From the NCBI GenBank assembly GCA_947561715.1, contig OX387203.1, forward strand, positions 11,346,001 to 11,410,000: a stretch of 64,000 bases of DNA, in the 5' to 3' direction. This document shows, piece by piece, positions 39,395 to 53,589 of this stretch; position 1 is the stretch's first letter, and the number at the start of each line of letters is the position of its first letter. The notes under the pieces were generated by a model. It had not been told where the DNA came from, did no database searches, and saw nothing but the letters and a program-made list of their open reading frames with translations. The translations under genes were made by a program, and so were the position numbers. The stretch comes from Ascidia mentula (lineage: Eukaryota > Chordata > Ascidiacea > Phlebobranchia > Ascidiidae).

Positions 39395-42300
39395 TTGTAC
39401 TGCGAAAATTATTTTTCTTCGAAAAGTCATACACTGCAAAATGGACAAGTGCTGAAATCTCATAGTTACATACGTTGTGCAACCGCAAAAACAATACTGG
39501 AGTATCAGCGTTTTCCACTGTATAATAAAGCTTGTACTGCAAAAAAATATTTTTTATCGAAAAGTCATATACTGCAAAATGGACAAGTGCTGAAATCGCA
39601 TAGTTATATACGTTGTGCAACCGCAAAAGCAATACTGGAGTATCAGCGTTTTCCACTGTATAATAAAGCTTGTACTGCAAAAAATTATTTTTTGTCGAAA
39701 AGTCATACACTGCAAAATGGACAAGTGCTGAAATCTCATAGTTACATACGTTGTGCAACCGAAAAAGCAATACTGGAGTATCAGCGTTTTCCACTGTATA
39801 ATAAAGCTTGTACTGCAAAAAATTATTTTTTATCGAAAAGTCATATACTGCAAAATGGACAAGTGCTGAAATCTCATAGTTACATACGTTGTGCAACCGC
39901 AAAAGCAATACTGGAGTATCAACGTTTTTCACTGTATAATAAAGCTTGTACTGCAAAAAATTTTTTTTTGTCGAAAAGTCATACACTGCAAAATGGACAA
40001 GTGCTGAAATCTCATAGTTACATACGTTGTGCAACCGCAAAAGCAATACTGGAGTATCAGCGTTTACCACTGTATAATAAAGCTTGTACTGCAAAAAAAT
40101 ATTTTTTATCGAAAGGTCATATACTGCAAAATGGACAAGTGCTGAAATCGCATAGTTACATACGTTTTGCAACCGCAAAAGCAATACTGGAGTATCAGCG
40201 TTTTCCACTGTATAATAAAGCTTGTACTGCAAAAAAATATTTTTCATCGAAAAGTCATATACTGCAAAATGGACAAGTGCTGAAATCGCATAGTTACATA
40301 CGTTGTGCAACCGCAAAAGCAATACTGGAGTATCAGCGTTTTCCACTGTATAATAAAGCTTGTACTGCAAAAAATTATTTTTCTTCGAAAAGTCATACAC
40401 TGCAAAATGGACAAGTGCTGAAATCGCATAGTTACATACGTTGTGCAATCGCAAAAGCAATACTGGAGTATCAGCGTTTTCCAATGTATAATAAAGCTTG
40501 TACTGCAAAAAATTATTTTTTGTCGAAAAGTCATACACTGCAAAATGGACAAGTGCTGAAATCTCAAAGTTACATACGTTGTGCAACCGCAAAAGCAATA
40601 CTGGAGTATCAGCGTTTTCCACTGTATAATAAAGCTTGTACTGCAAAAAAATATTTTTTATCGAAAAGTCATATACTGCAAAATGGACAAGTGCTGAAAT
40701 CGCATAGTTACATACGTTGTGCAACCGCAAAAGCAATACTGGAGTATCAGCGTTTTCCACTGTATAATAAAGCTTGTACTGCAAAAAAATATTTTTTATC
40801 GAAAAGTCATATACTGCAAAATGGACAAGTGCTGAAATCGCATAGTTACATACGTTGTGCAACCGCAAAAGCAATACTGGAGTATCAGCGTTTTCCACTG
40901 TATAATAAAGCTTGTACTGCAAAAAAATATTTTTTATCGAAAAGTCATATACTGCAAAATGGACAAGTGCTGAAATCGCATAGTTACATACGTTGTGCAA
41001 CCGCAAAAGCAATACTGGAGTATCAGCGTTTTCCACTGTATAATAAAGCTTGTACTGCAAAAAAATATTTTTTGTCGAAAAGTCATATACTGCAAAATGG
41101 ACAAGTGCTGAAATCGCATAGTTACATACGTTGTGCAACCGCAAAAGCAATACTGGAGTATCAGCGTTTTCCACTGTATAATAAAGCTTGTACTGCAAAA
41201 AATTATTTTTTGTCGAAAAGTCATACACTGCAAAATGGACAAGTGCTGAAATCTCAAAGTTACATACGTTGTGCAACCGCAAAAGCAATACTGGAGTATC
41301 AGCGTTTTCCACTGTATAATAAAGCTTGTACTGCAAAAAAATATTTTTTATCGAAAAGTCATATACTGCAAAATGGACAAGTGCTGAAATCGCATAGTTA
41401 CATACGTTGTGCAACCGCAAAAGCAATACTGGAGTATCAGCGTTTTCCACGGTATAATAAAGCTTGTACTGCAAAAAATTATTTTTTGTCGAAAAGTCAT
41501 ACACTGCAAAATGGACAAGTGCTGAAATCTCATAGTTACATACGTTGTGCAACCGCAAAAACAATACTGGAGTATCAGCGTTTTCCACTGTATAATAAAG
41601 CTTGTACTGCAAAAAAATATTTTTTGTCGAAAAGTCATATACTGCAAAATGGACAAGTGCTGAAATCGCATAGTTACATACGTTGTGCAACCGCAAAAGC
41701 AATACTGGAGTATCAGCGTTTTCCACTGTATAATAAAGCTTGTACTGCAAAAAATTATTTTTTGTCGAAAAGTCATACACTGCAAAATGGACAAGTGCTG
41801 AAATCGCATAGTTACATACGTTGTGCAACCGCAAAAGCAATACTGGAGTATCAGCGTTTTCCACTGTATAATAAAGCTTGTACTGCAAAAAATTATTTTT
41901 TGTCGAAAAGTCATACACTGCAAAATGGACAAGTGCTGAAATCTCAAAGTTACATACGTTGTGCAACCGCAAAAGTAATACTGGAGTATCAGCGTTTTCC
42001 ACTGTATAATAAAGCTTGTACTGCAAAAAAATATTTTTTATCGAAAAGTCATATACTGCAAAATGGACAAGTGCTGAAATCGCATAGTTACATACGTTGT
42101 GCAACCGCAAAAGCAATACTGGAGTATCAGCGTTTTCCACTGTATAATAAAGCTTGTACTGCAAAAAATTATTTTTTGTCGAAAAGTCATACACTGCAAA
42201 ATGGACAAGTGCTGAAATCTCATAGTTACATACGTTGTGCAACCGCAAAAGCAATACTGGAGTATCAGCGTTTTCCACTGTATAATAAAGCTTGTACTGC

Positions 42301-44084
42301 AAAAAAATATTTTTTATCGAAAAGTCATATACTGCAAAATGGACAAGTGCTGAAATCGCATAGTTACATACGTTGTGCAACCGCAAAAGCAATACTGGAG
42401 TATCAGCGTTTTCCACTGTATAATAAAGCTTGTACTGCAAAAAAATATTTTTTGTCGAAAAGTCATATACTGCAAAATGGACAAGTGCTGAAATCTCATA
42501 GTTACATACGTTGTGCAACCGCAAAAGCAATACTGGAGTATCAGCGTTTTCCACTGTATAATAAAGCTTGTACTGCAAAAAAATATTTTTTATCGAAAAG
42601 TCATATACTGCAAAATGGACAAGTGCTGAAATCGCATAGTTACATACGTTGTGCAACCGCAAAAGCAATACTGGAGTATCAGCGTTTTCCACTGTATAAT
42701 AAAGCTTGTACTGCAAAAAAATATTTTTTATCGAAAAGTCATATACTGCAAAATGGACAAGTGCTGAAATCGCATAGTTACATACGTTGTGCAACCGCAA
42801 AAGCAATACTGGAGTATCAGCGTTTTCCACTGTATAATAAAGCTTGTACTGCAAAAAAATATTTTTTGTCGAAAAGTCATATACTGCAAAATGGACAAGT
42901 GCTGAAATCGCATAGTTACATACGTTGTGCAACCGCAAAAGCAATACTGGAGTATCAGCGTTTTCCACTGTATAATAAAGCTTGTACTGCAAAAAATTAT
43001 TTTTCTTCGAAAAGTCATACACTGCAAAATGGACAAGTGCTGAAATCTCATAGTTACATACGTTGTGCAACCGCAAAAACAATACTGGAGTATCAGCGTT
43101 TTCCACTGTATAATAAAGCTTGTACTGCAAAAAAATATTTTTTGTCGAAAAGTCATATACTGCAAAATGGACAAGTGCTGAAATCGCATAGTTACATACG
43201 TTGTGCAACCGCAAAAGCAATACTGGAGTATCAGCGTTTTCCACTGTATAATAAAGCTTGTACTGCAAAAAAATATTTTTTGTCGAAAAGTGATACACTG
43301 CAAAATGGACAAGTGCTGAAATCTCAAAGTTACATACGTTGTGCAACCGCAAAAGCAATACTGGAGTATCAGCGTTTTCCACTGTATAATAAAGCTTGTA
43401 CTGCAAAAAAATATTTTTTATCGAAAAGTCATATACTGCAAAATGGACAAGTGCTGAAATCGCATAGTTACATACGTTGTGCAACCGCAAAAGCAATACT
43501 GGAGTATCAGCGTTTTCCACTGTATAATAAAGCTTGTACTGCGAAAAAAATATTTTTTATCGAAAGGTCATATACTGCAAAATGGACAAGTGCTGAAATC
43601 GCATAGTTACATACGTTGTGCAACCGCAAAAGCAATACTGGAGTATCAGCGTTTTCCACTGTATAATAAAGCTTGTACTGCAAAAAAATATTTTTCATCG
43701 AAAAGTCATATACTGCAAAATGGACAAGTGCTGAAATCGCATAGTTACATACGTTGTGCAACCGCAAAAGCAATACTGGAGTATCAGCGTTTTCCACTGT
43801 ATAATAAAGCTTGTACTGCAAAAATTATTTTTCTTCGAAAAGTCATACACTGCAAAATGGACAAGTGCTGAAATCTCATAGTTACATACGTTGTGCAACC
43901 GCAAAAGCAATACTGGGGTATCAGCGTTTTCCACTGTATAATAAAGCTTGTACTGCAAAAAATATTTTTCTTCGAAAAATCATATACTGCAAAATGGACA
44001 AGTGCTGAAATCGCTCAGTTACATACGTTGTGCAACCGCAAAAGCAATACTGGAGTATCAGCGTTTTCCACTGTATAATAAAGC
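39395..44084 (+). repeat. Long composite block, 34 monomers (beta), copy of 27814-32641
   Basis: Same variant order as 27814-32641 at offset 11581 up to about 40.4 kb, then at offset 11443: one monomer has been lost between the TTTTTCTTCG monomer and the CCAATGTAT monomer (near 40483). One core near 39820 is TTATTTTTTATCG where the other copy has TATTTTTTATCG. The +1 insertion is near 43542. Confidence 0.85.
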
Positions 44085-47000
44085 TTGTACTGCGAAAATT
44101 ATTTTTCTTCGAAAAGTCATACACTGCAAAATGGACAAGTGCTAAAATCTCATAGTTACATACGTTGTGCAACCGCAAAAACAATACTGGAGTATCAGCG
44201 TTTTCCACTGTATAATAAAGCTTGTACTGCAAAAAAATATTTTTTATCGAAAAGTCATATACTGCAAAATGGACAAGTGCTGAAATCGCATAGTTATATA
44301 CGTTGTGCAACCGCAAAAGCAATACTGGAGTATCAGCGTTTTCCACTGTATAATAAAGCTTGTACTGCAAAAAATTATTTTTTGTCGAAAAGTCATACAC
44401 TGCAAAATGGACAAGTGCTGAAATCTCATAGTTACATACGTTGTGCAACCGAAAAAGCAATACTGGAGTATCAGCGTTTTCCACTGTATAATAAAGCTTG
44501 TACTGCAAAAAAATATTTTTTATCGAAAAGTCATATACTGCAAAATGGACAAGTGCTGAAATCTCATAGTTACATACGTTGTGCAACCGCAAAAGCAATA
44601 CTGGAGTATCAACGTTTTTCACTGTATAATAAAGCTTGTACTGCAAAAAATTTTTTTTTGTCGAAAAGTCATACACTGCAAAATGGACAAGTGCTGAAAT
44701 CTCATAGTTACATACGTTGTGCAACCGCAAAAGCAATACTGGAGTATCAGCGTTTACCACTGTATAATAAAGCTTGTACTGCAAAAAAATATTTTTTATC
44801 GAAAGGTCATATACTGCAAAATGGACAAGTGCTGAAATCGCATAGTTACATACGTTTTGCAACCGCAAAAGCAATACTGGAGTATCAGCGTTTTCCACTG
44901 TATAATAAAGCTTGTACTGCAAAAAAATATTTTTCATCGAAAAGTCATATACTGCAAAATGGACAAGTGCTGAAATCGCATAGTTACATACGTTGTGCAA
45001 CCGCAAAAGCAATACTGGAGTATCAGCGTTTTCCACTGTATAATAAAGCTTGTACTGCAAAAAATTATTTTTCTTCGAAAAGTCATACACTGCAAAACGG
45101 ACAAGTGCTGAAATCTCATAGTTACATACGTTGTGCAACCGCAAAAGCAATACTGGAGTATCAGCGTTTTCCACTGTATAATAAAGCTTGTACTGCAAAA
45201 AAATATTTTTTATCGAAAAGTCATATACTGCAAAATGGACAAGTGCTGAAATCGCATAGTTACATACGTTGTGCAATCGCAAAAGCAATACTGGAGTATC
45301 AGCGTTTTCCAATGTATAATAAAGCTTGTACTGCAAAAAATTATTTTTTGTCGAAAAGTCATACACTGCAAAATGGACAAGTGCTGAAATCTCAAAGTTA
45401 CATACGTTGTGCAACCGCAAAAGCAATACTGGAGTATCAGCGTTTTCCACTGTATAATAAAGCTTGTACTGCAAAAAAATATTTTTTATCGAAAAGTCAT
45501 ATACTGCAAAATGGACAAGTGCTGAAATCGCATAGTTACATACGTTGTGCAACCGCAAAAGCAATACTGGAGTATCAGCGTTTTCCACTGTATAATAAAG
45601 CTTGTACCGCAAAAAAATATTTTTTATCGAAACGTCATATACTGCAAAATGGACAAGTGCTGAAATCTCATAGTTACATACGTTGTGCAACCGCAAAAGC
45701 AATACTGGAGTATCAACGTTTTCACTGTATAATAAAGCTTGTACTGCAAAAAATTTTTTTTTGCCGAAAAGTCATACACTGCAAAATGGACAAGTGCTGA
45801 AATCTCATAGTTACATACGTTGTGCAACCGCAAAAGCAATACTGAAGTATCAGCGTTTTCCACTGTATAATAAAGCTTGTACTGCAAAAAAATATTTTTT
45901 ATCGAAAGGTCATATACTGCAAAATGGACAAGTGCTGAAATCGCATAGTTACATACGTTGTGCAACCGCAAAAGCAATACTGGAGTATCAGCGTTTTCCA
46001 CTGTATAATAAAGCTTGTACTGCAAAAAAATATTTTTCATCGAAAAGTCATATACTGCAAAATGGACAAGTGCTGAAATCGCAAAGTTACATACGTTGTG
46101 CAACCGCAAAAGCAATACTGGAGTATCAGCGTTTTCCACTGTATAATAAAGCTTGTACTGCAAAAAAATATTTTTTATCGAAAAGTCATATACTGCAAAA
46201 TGGACAAGTGCTGAAATCGCATAGTTACATACGTTGTGCAACCGCAAAAGCAATACTGGAGTATCAGCGTTTTCCACTGTATAATAAAGCTTGTACTGCA
46301 AAAAATTATTTTTTGTCGAAAAGTCATACACTGCAAAATGGACAAGTGCTGAAATCTGAAAGTTACATACGTTGTGCAACCGCAAAAGCAATACTGGAGT
46401 ATCAGCGTTTTCCACTGTATAATAAAGCTTGTACTGCAAAAAAATATTTTTTATCGAAAAGTCATATACTGCAAAATGGACAAGTGCTGAAATCGCATAG
46501 TTACATACGTTGTGCAACCGCAAAAGCAATACTGGAGTATCAGCGTTTTCCACTGTATAATAAAGCTTGTACTGCAAAAAATTTTTTTTTGTCGAAAAGT
46601 CATACACTGCAAAATGGACAAGTGCTGAAATCTCATAGTTACATACGTTGTGCAACCGCAAAAGCAATACTGGAGTATCAGCGTTTTCCACTGTATAATA
46701 AAAAGCTTGTACTGCAAAAAAATATTTTTTATCGAAAAGTCATATACTGCAAAATGGACAAGTGCTGAAATCGCATAGTTACATACGTTGTGCAACCGCA
46801 AAAGCAATACTGGAGCATCAGCGTTTTCCACTGTATGATAAAGCTTGTACTGAAAAAAATTATTTTTCATCGAAAAGTCATATACTGCAAAATGGACAAG
46901 TGCTGAAATTGCACAGTTACATACGTTGTGCAACCGCAAAAGCAATGCTGGAGTATCAGCGTTTTCCACGATATAATAAAGCTTGTACTGCAAAAAAATA

Positions 47001-47395
47001 TTTTTCATCGAAAAATCATATACTGCAAAATGGACAAGTGCTGAAATCGCTCAGTTACATACGTTGTGCAAACGCAAAAGCAATACTGGAGTACCAGCGT
47101 TTTCCACTGTATAATAAAGCTTGTACTGAAAAAAATTATTTTTTATCGAAAAGTCATACACTGCAAAATGGACAAGTGCTGAAATCTCATAGTTACATAC
47201 GTTGTGCAACCGCAAAAGCAATACTGGAGTATCAGCGTTTTCCACTGTATAATAAAGCTTGTACTGCAAAAAATATTTTTCATCGAAAAATCATATACTG
47301 CAAAATGGACAAGTGCTGAAATCGCTCAGTTACATACGTTGTGCAACCGCAAAAGCAATACTGGAGTATCAGCGTTTTCCACTGTATAATAAAGC
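44085..47395 (+). repeat. Canonical higher-order block, 24 monomers (beta)
   Basis: Copy of 32642-35952 at an exact offset of 11,443 bp, with the same private variants: GTGCTAAAATC near 44140, AAAACGGAC near 45096, CTGAAGTATC near 45843, AA insertion near 46700. I saw no indel difference between the two. Confidence 0.88.
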
Positions 47396-48753
47396 TTGTA
47401 CTGCGAAAATTATTTTTCTTCGAAAAGTCATACACTGCATAATGGACAAGTGCTGAAATCTCATAGTTACATACGTTGTGCAACCGCAAAAACAATACTG
47501 GAGTATCAGCGTTTTCCACTGTATAATAAAGCTTGTACTGCAAAAAAATATTTTTTATCGAAAAGTCATATACTGCAAAATGGACAAGTGCTGAAATCGC
47601 ATAGTTATATACGTTGTGCAACCGCAAAAGCAATACTGGAGTATCAGCGTTTTCCACTGTATAATAAAGCTTGTACTGCAAAAAATTATTTTTTGTCGAA
47701 AAGTCATACACTGCAAAATGGACAAGTGCTGAAATCTCATAGTTACATACATTGTGCAACCGCAAAAGCAATACTGGAGTATCAGCGTTTTCCACTGTAT
47801 AATAAAGCTTGTACTGCAAAAAAATATTTTTTATCGAAAAGTCATATACTGCAAAATGGACAAGTGCTGAAATCTCATAGTTCCATACGTTGTGCAACCG
47901 CAAAAGCAATACTGGAGTATCAACGTTTTTCACTGTATAATAAAGCTTGTACTGCAAAAAAATTTTTTTTTGTCGAAAAGTCATACACTGCAAAATGGAC
48001 AAGTGCTGAAATCTCATAGTTACATACGTTGTGCAACCGCAAAAGCAATACTGGAGTATCAGCGTTTACCACTGTATAATAAAGCTTGTACTGCAAAAAA
48101 ATATTTTTTATCGAAAGGTCATATACTGCAAAATGGACAAGTGCTGAAATCGCATAGTTACATACGTTTTGCAACCGCAAAAGCAATACTGGAGTATCAG
48201 CGTTTTCCACTGTATAATAAAGCTTGTACTGCAAAAAAATATTTTTCATCGAAAAGTCATATACTGCAAAATGGACAAGTGCTGAAATCGCATAGTTACA
48301 TACGTTGTGCAACCGCAAAAGCAATACTGGAGTATCAGCGTTTTCCACTGTATAATAAAGCTTGTACTGCAAAAAATTATTTTTCTTCGAAAAGTCATAC
48401 ACTGCAAAATGGACAAGTGCTGAAATCTCATAGTTACATACGTTGTGCAACCGCAAAAACAATACTGGAGTATCAGCGTTTTCCACTGTATAATAAAGCT
48501 TGTACTGCAAAAAAATATTTTTTATCGAAAAGTCATATACTGCAAAATGGACAAGTGCTGAAATCGCATAGTTACATACGTTGTGCAATCGCAAAAGCAA
48601 TACTGGAGTATCAGCGTTTTCCACTGTATAATAAAGCTTGTACTGCAAAAAATTATTTTTTGTCGAAAAGTCATACACTGCAAAATGGACAAGTGCTGAA
48701 ATCTCAAAGTTACATACGTTGTGCAACCGCAAAAGCAATACTGGAGTATCAGC

Positions 48754-48769
48754 GTATTCCATAATAAAG
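48754..48769 (+). other. 5-bp deletion in a monomer, duplicated copy
   Basis: Same deletion as at 37317, inherited with the super-repeat duplication. The alpha blocks at 12089, 21331 and 60635 have the undeleted form at the corresponding CGTATTCC monomer. Confidence 0.92.
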
Positions 48770-50434
48770 CTTGTACTGCAAAAAAATATTTTTTATCGAA
48801 AAGTCATATACTGCAAAATGGACAAGTGCTGAAATCGCATAGTTACATACGTTGTGCAACCGCAAAAGCAATACTGGAGTATCAGCGTTTTCCACTGTAT
48901 AATAAAGCTTGTACCGCAAAAAAATATTTTTTATCGAAACGTCATATACTGCAAAATGGACAAGTGCTGAAATCTCATAGTTACATACGTTGTGCAACCG
49001 CAAAAGCAATACTGGAGTATCAACGTTTTCACTGTATAATAAAGCTTGTACTGCAAAAAAATTTTTTTTGCCGAAAAGTCATACACTGCAAAATGGACAA
49101 GTGCTGAAATCTCATAGTTACATACGTTGTGCAACCGCAAAAGCAATACTGGAGTATCAGCGTTTTCCACTGTATAATAAAGCTTGTACTGCAAAAAAAT
49201 ATTTTTCATCGAAAAGTCATATACTGCAAAATGGACAAGTGCTGAAATCGCAAAGTTACATACGTTGTGCAACCGCAAAAGCAATACTGGAGTATCAGCG
49301 TTTTCCACTGTATAATAAAGCTTGTACTGCAAAAAAATATTTTTTATCGAAAAGTCATATACTGCAAAATGGACAAGTGCTGAAATCGCATAGTTACATA
49401 CGTTGTGCGACCGCAAAAGCAATACTGGAGTATCAGCGTTTTCCACTGTATAATAAAGCTTGTACTGCAAAAAATTATTTTTTGTCGAAAAGTCATACAC
49501 TGCAAAATGGACAAGTGCTGAAATCTGAAAGTTACATACGTTGTGCAACCGCAAAAGCAATACTGGAGTATCAGCGTTTTCCACTGTATAATAAAGCTTG
49601 TACTGCAAAAAAATATTTTTTATCGAAAAGTCATATACTGCAAAATGGACAAGTGCTGAAATCGCATAGTTACATACGTTGTGCAACCGCAAAAGCAATA
49701 CTGGAGTATCAGCGTTTTCCACTGTATAATAAAGCTTGTACTGCAAAAAAAATTTTTTTGTCGAAAAGTCATACACTGCAAAATGGACAAGTGCTGAAAT
49801 CTCATAGTTACATACGTTGTGCAACCGCAAAAGCAATACTGGAGTATCAGCGTTTTCCACTGTATGATAAAGCTTGTACTGAAAAAAATTATTTTTCATC
49901 GAAAAGTCATATACTGCAAAATGGACAAGTGCTGAAATCGCATAGTTACATACGTTGTGCAACCGCAAAAGCAATGCTGGAGTATCAGCGTTTTCCACAA
50001 TATAATAAAGCTTGTACTGCAAAAAAATATTTTTCATCGAAAAATCATATACTGCAAAATGGACAAGTGCTGAAATCGCTCAGTTACATACGTTGTGCAA
50101 ACGCAAAAGCAATACTGGAATACCAGCGTTTTCCACTGTATAATAAAGCTTGTACTGCAAAAATTATTTTTCATCGAAAAATCATATACTGCAAAATGGA
50201 CAAGTGCTGAAATCGCATAGTTACATACGTTGCGCAACCGCAAAAGCAATACTGGAGTATCAGCGTTTTCCACTGTATAATAAAGCTTGTACTGCAAAAA
50301 ATTATTTTTTGTCGAAAAGTCATACACTGCAAAATGGACAAGTGCTGAAATCTCATAGTTGCATACGTTGTGCAACCGCAAAAGCAATACTGGAGTATCA
50401 GCGTTTTCCACTGTATAATAAAGCTTGTACTGCA

Positions 50435-51455
50435 AAAAATATTTTTCATCGAAAAATCATATACTGCAAAATGGACAAGTGCTGAAATCGCTCAGTTACA
50501 TACGTTGTGCAACCGCAAAAGCAATACTGGAGTATCAGCGTTTTCCACTGTATAATAAAGCTTGTACTGCAAAAAAATATTTTTTATCGAAAAGTCATAT
50601 ACTGCAAAATGGACAAGTGCTGAAATCTCATAGTTACATACGTTGTGCAACCGCAAAAGCAATACTGGAGTATCAGCGTTTTCCACTGTGTAATAAAGCT
50701 TGTACTGCAAAAAATTATTTTTTGTCGAAAAGTCATACACTGCAAAATGGACAAGTGCTGAAATCGCATAGTTACATACGTTGTGCAACCGCAAAAGCAA
50801 TACTGGAGTATCAGCGTTTTCCACTGTATAATAAAGCTTGTACTGCAAAAAAATATTTTTTATCGAAAAGTCATATACTGCAAAATGGATAAGTGCTGAA
50901 ATCGCATAGTTACATACGTTGTGCAACCGCAAAAGCAATACTGGAGTATCAGCGTTTTCCACTGTATAATAAAAAGCTTGTACTGCAAAAAAATATTTTT
51001 TATCGAAAAGTCATATACTGCAAAATGGACAAGTGCTGAAATCGCATAGTTACATACGTTGTGCAACCGCAAAAGCAATACTGGAGCATCAGCGTTTTCC
51101 ACTGTATGATAAAGCTTGTACTAAAAAAAATTATTTTTTATCGAAAAGTCATATACTGCAAAATGGACAAGTGCTGAAATTGCACAGTTACATACGTTGT
51201 GCAACCGCAAAAGCAATGCTGGAGTATCAGCGTTTTCCACTATATAATAAAGCTTGTACTGCAAAAAAATATTTTTCATCGAAAAATCATATACTGCAAA
51301 ATGGACAAGTGCTGAAATCGCTCAGTTACATACGTTGTGCAAACGCAAAAGCAATACTGGAGTACCAGCGTTTTCCACTGTATAATAAAGCTTGTACTGA
51401 AAAAAATTATTTTTTATCGAAAAGTCATACACTGCAAAATGGACAAGTGCTAAAA
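50435..51455 (+). repeat. Segment shared with 24.65-25.67 kb
   Basis: Partner of the segment at 24.65 kb. On its left is the end of the 11.2-kb super-repeat copy, on its right a run found at neither neighbour, including GCATAATTACATACG with GCAAAGGC (near 51735, compare 13812) and the private AAGCTTACACT (near 51945). It marks a junction between different blocks. Confidence 0.78.
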
Positions 51456-53589
51456 TCGCATAGTTACATACGTTGTGCAACCGCAAAAGCAATACTGGAG
51501 TATCAGCGTTTTCCACTGTATAATAAAGCTTGTACTGCAAAAAATTATTTTTTGTCGAAAAGTCATACACTGCAAAATGGACAAGTGCTGAAATCTCATA
51601 GTTACATACGTTGTGCAACCGCAAAAGCAATACTGGAGTATCAGCGTTTTCCACTGTATAATAAAGCTTGTACTGCAAAAAAATATTTTTCATCGAAAAG
51701 TCATATACTGCAAAATGGACAAGTGCTGAAATCGCATAATTACATACGTTGTGCAACCGCAAAGGCAATACTGGAGTATCAGCGTTTTCCACTGTATAAT
51801 AAAGCTTGTACTGCAAAAAATTATTTTTTGTCGAAAAGTCATACACTGCAAAATGGACAAGTGCTGAAGTCTCATAGTTACATACGTTGTGCAACCGCAA
51901 AAGCAATACTGGAGTATCAGCGTTTTCCACTGTATAATAAAGCTTACACTGCAAAAAAATATTTTTTATCGAAAAGTCATATACTGCAAAATGGACAAGT
52001 GCTGAAATCTCAAAGTTACATACGTTGTGCAACCGCAAAAGCAATACTGGAGTATCAGCGTTTTCCACTGTATAATAAAGCTTGTACTGCAAAAAAATAT
52101 TTTTTATCGAAAAGTCATATACTGCAAAATGGACAAGTGCTGAAATCGCATAGTTACATACGTTGTGCAACCGCAAAAGCAATACTGGAGTATCAGCGTT
52201 TTCCACTGTATAATAAAGCTTGTACTGCAAAAAAATATTTTTTGTCGAAAAGTCATATACTGCAAAATGGACAAGTGCTGAAATCGCATAGTTACATACG
52301 TTGTGCAACCGCAAAAGCAATACTGGAGTATCAGCGTTTTCCACTGTATAATAAAGCTTGTACTGCAAAAAATTATTTTTTGTCGAAAAGTCATACACTG
52401 CAAAATGGACAAGTGCTGAAATCTCAAAGTTACATACGTTGTGCAACCGCAAAAGCAATACTGGAGTATCAGCGTTTTCCACTGTATAATAAAGCTTGTA
52501 CTGCAAAAAAATATTTTTTATCGAAAAGTCATATACTGCAAAATGGACAAGTGCTGAAATCGCATAGTTACATACGTTGTGCAACCGCAAAAGCAATACT
52601 GGAGTATCAGCGTTTTCCACGGTATAATAAAGCTTGTACTGCAAAAAATTATTTTTTGTCGAAAAGTCATACACTGCAAAATGGACAAGTGCTGAAATCT
52701 CATAGTTACATACGTTGTGCAACCGCAAAAACAATACTGGAGTATCAGCGTTTTCCACTGTATAATAAAGCTTGTACTGCAAAAAAATATTTTTTGTCGA
52801 AAAGTCATATACTGCAAAATGGACAAGTGCTGAAATCGCATAGTTACATACGTTGTGCAACCGCAAAAGCAATACTGGAGTATCAGCGTTTTCCACTGTA
52901 TAATAAAGCTTGTACAGCAAAAAATTATTTTTTGTCGAAAAGTCATACACTGCAAAATGGACAAGTGCTGAAATCGCATAGTTACATACGTTGTGCAACC
53001 GCAAAAGCAATACTGGAGTATCAGCGTTTTCCACTGTATAATAAAGCTTGTACTGCAAAAAATTATTTTTTGTCGAAAAGTCATACACTGCAAAATGGAC
53101 AAGTGCTGAAATCTCAAAGTTACATACGTTGTGCAACCGCAAAAGTAATACTGGAGTATCAGCGTTTTCCACTGTATAATAAAGCTTGTACTGCAAAAAA
53201 ATATTTTTTATCGAAAAGTCATATACTGCAAAATGGACAAGTGCTGAAATCGCATAGTTACATACGTTGTGCAACCGCAAAAGCAATACTGGAGTATCAG
53301 CGTTTTCCACTGTATAATAAAGCTTGTACTGCAAAAAATTATTTTTTGTCGAAAAGTCATACACTGCAAAATGGACAAGTGCTGAAATCTCATAGTTACA
53401 TACGTTGTGCAACCGCAAAAGCAATACTGGAGTATCAGCGTTTTCCACTGTATAATAAAGCTTGTACTGCAAAAAAATATTTTTTATCGAAAAGTCATAT
53501 ACTGCAAAATGGACAAGTGCTGAAATCGCATAGTTACATACGTTGTGCAACCGCAAAAGCAATACTGGAGTATCAGCGTTTTCCACTGT

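Larger units (their letters stand above)
39146..50312 (+). repeat. About 11.2-kb super-repeat, copy 2
   Basis: Second copy of the adjoining 84-monomer segment. It is 414 bp shorter: one monomer is missing near 40.4 kb (offset changes from 11581 to 11443) and one 276-bp dimer is missing near 49.9 kb (offset changes to 11167). Between these two points I saw no indel differences, so the duplication looks recent. Beyond about 50.4 kb the sequence leaves this register and follows 24.65 kb instead. Confidence 0.85.
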
